Assembly (NCBI GenBank): GCA_947496215.1
Contig: CANMCF010000028.1
Location: 1-46,838, forward strand
Direction: 5' to 3'
From: an uncultured Bizionia sp.
GTDB taxonomy: Bacteria > Bacteroidota > Bacteroidia > Flavobacteriales > Flavobacteriaceae
DNA: 46,838 nt
In this document: positions 46,239-46,838 of the stretch, one piece after another
How the letters are laid out: each line of letters starts with the position of its first letter
Position numbering within the stretch: the stretch's first letter is position 1
Notes under the pieces: generated by a model
What the model saw: only the letters and a program-made list of their open reading frames with translations
The model's database searches: none
Told to the model about the DNA's origin: nothing
Program-made: the position numbers and the translations under genes

Positions 46239-46331
46239 GGTTACATGTTTGTGTATGATTTCGTTACGTGTTTCAATTACAGCTCAATATTAAAATTGAT
46301 GTAAATATTTCATACACCATATCGTGCACAG
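46239..46331. repeat. Structured boundary repeat 5
   Basis: GTGTATGA (46251-46258) pairs perfectly with TCATACAC (46310-46317). In the minus direction the element begins CTGTGCACGATATGGTGTAT after the gene ending at 46363 and closes with ATGTAACCAATT near the WG-gene start. This parallels CGTTATAACCAAC at the repeat upstream of 44769. Confidence 0.4.
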
Positions 46332-46362
46332 TCTTTATCCATACTCAAACCAAACTGTGTTT

Positions 46363-46719
46363 TTAATGCACTTTAGGTTTTGCTATAGAAGGTTTTTCCT
46401 TAGAGAATACCATATATGCAATAACTATGATTACTGTGCATAGAATGCCTGCATAAATTATCAAAATTAAATCAAAATTCAACCTATTGATCAATTCTGC
46501 TTTATCAGGAATACTCAGGTCATTGCTCTTAAAAACCCTATTCTTGGCCAAATCGCTACTTTCAATTCGACGAAACATTAAACCTAAACACGTAAAGGCG
46601 AGTCCGGTCAGTATGACAACGAGTCTTCTTGAATTAGTTTTAGATTTCCTAAACAAAACAACCAATACAATCAGAAGTAAGATTCCTATAATAATATCTA
46701 TTGGATAATAAATTTTCAT
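46363..46719 (-). CDS. Small membrane protein (118 aa)
   Basis: The product has two to three hydrophobic helices ('IDIIIGILLLIVLVVLF', 'LVVILTGLAFTCLGLMF', 'LILIIYAGILCTVIIVIAYMVF') around a polar middle. No domain is recognised. It is cytoplasmic-membrane located. A GCTACAACGGCTAG segment lies just upstream of its start at 46734-46747 and resembles the repeat ends seen in the spacers further left. Confidence 0.55.
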   Translation of the reverse strand: MKIYYPIDIIIGILLLIVLVVLFRKSKTNSRRLVVILTGLAFTCLGLMFRRIESSDLAKNRVFKSNDLSIPDKAELINRLNFDLILIIYAGILCTVIIVIAYMVFSKEKPSIAKPKVH

Positions 46720-46733
46720 AATGTTTCAAATTT

Positions 46734-46747
46734 GCTACAACGGCTAG
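46734..46747. repeat. Boundary repeat end 6
   Basis: In the minus direction CGTTGTAGCAAA stands just before the start of the gene at 46719. It matches the CGTTATAACCAA end of the repeat at 44791 (CGTTRTARCMAA). The other arm should lie near or beyond the right window edge; 46748-46838 shows no gene. Confidence 0.35.
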
Positions 46748-46838
46748 TAGAAGCAATTACTTATAGCATCGATGAAAAAGCAGTAAGTCGAGTATCTTTA
46801 AGATTCACAAAAACATCAAAGACATGAGCACTCAAATT

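Overview
The window looks like the chromosome of a marine-type member of the Flavobacteriaceae (Bacteroidota). The evidence is a complete gldK-gldL-gldM-gldN operon (core of the type IX secretion system, T9SS, and gliding machinery), several secreted proteins ending in T9SS sorting domains, promoters of the Bacteroidota form TTG-N(17-23)-TAnnTTTG, few Shine-Dalgarno sequences and AT-rich DNA.

Region 1 (1-13 kb) is a surface and secretion region. It holds the N-terminal part of a giant adhesin on the minus strand (GEVED, thrombospondin type 3 and VWA segments), a secreted protein with a C-terminal S74 self-cleaving chaperone domain, a BNR/sortilin-like T9SS substrate, and a two-component pair (TPR sensor kinase and LuxR-type regulator) that brackets a T9SS-exported GH19 chitinase. 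A further small T9SS substrate follows.

Region 2 (13.3-29.6 kb, nearly all minus strand) is mostly core chromosome: initiator tRNA, a small CPXCG protein, a leucine-rich-repeat protein, an ABC-F translation factor, a DUF983 protein, an FAD oxidoreductase, gldKLMN, an arginase-fold protein lacking several metal ligands, topA, a decayed LpxR-type gene, and two tandem paralogous membrane proteins.

Region 3 (29.6-41.1 kb, mainly plus strand) carries miaB, a lipoprotein, a sigma-54 activator without a sensor domain, lptE, a TPR protein, secG, then groES-groEL behind a sigma-54-like promoter. A methyltransferase with a PRMT-like double-Glu loop follows groEL. After it come a VOC protein, a PhzF protein and a second methyltransferase.

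Region 4 (41.2-46.8 kb, all minus strand) begins with a DUF4476 protein. It then becomes an accessory strip of small unrelated genes: a frameshifted YD-like gene, a PhnB-type VOC protein, two small overlapping genes, a WG-repeat protein and a small membrane protein. Structured, related intergenic sequences separate most of these units, which resembles a cassette array without a visible integrase.

The strongest leads are the cassette-like strip, the metal-ligand-poor arginase homologue joined to topA beside the T9SS operon, the palindrome at the predicted gldK start point, the sigma-54-like groESL promoter with an activator gene nearby, and the PRMT-like enzyme. All assignments come from reading the sequence; no database search was run.
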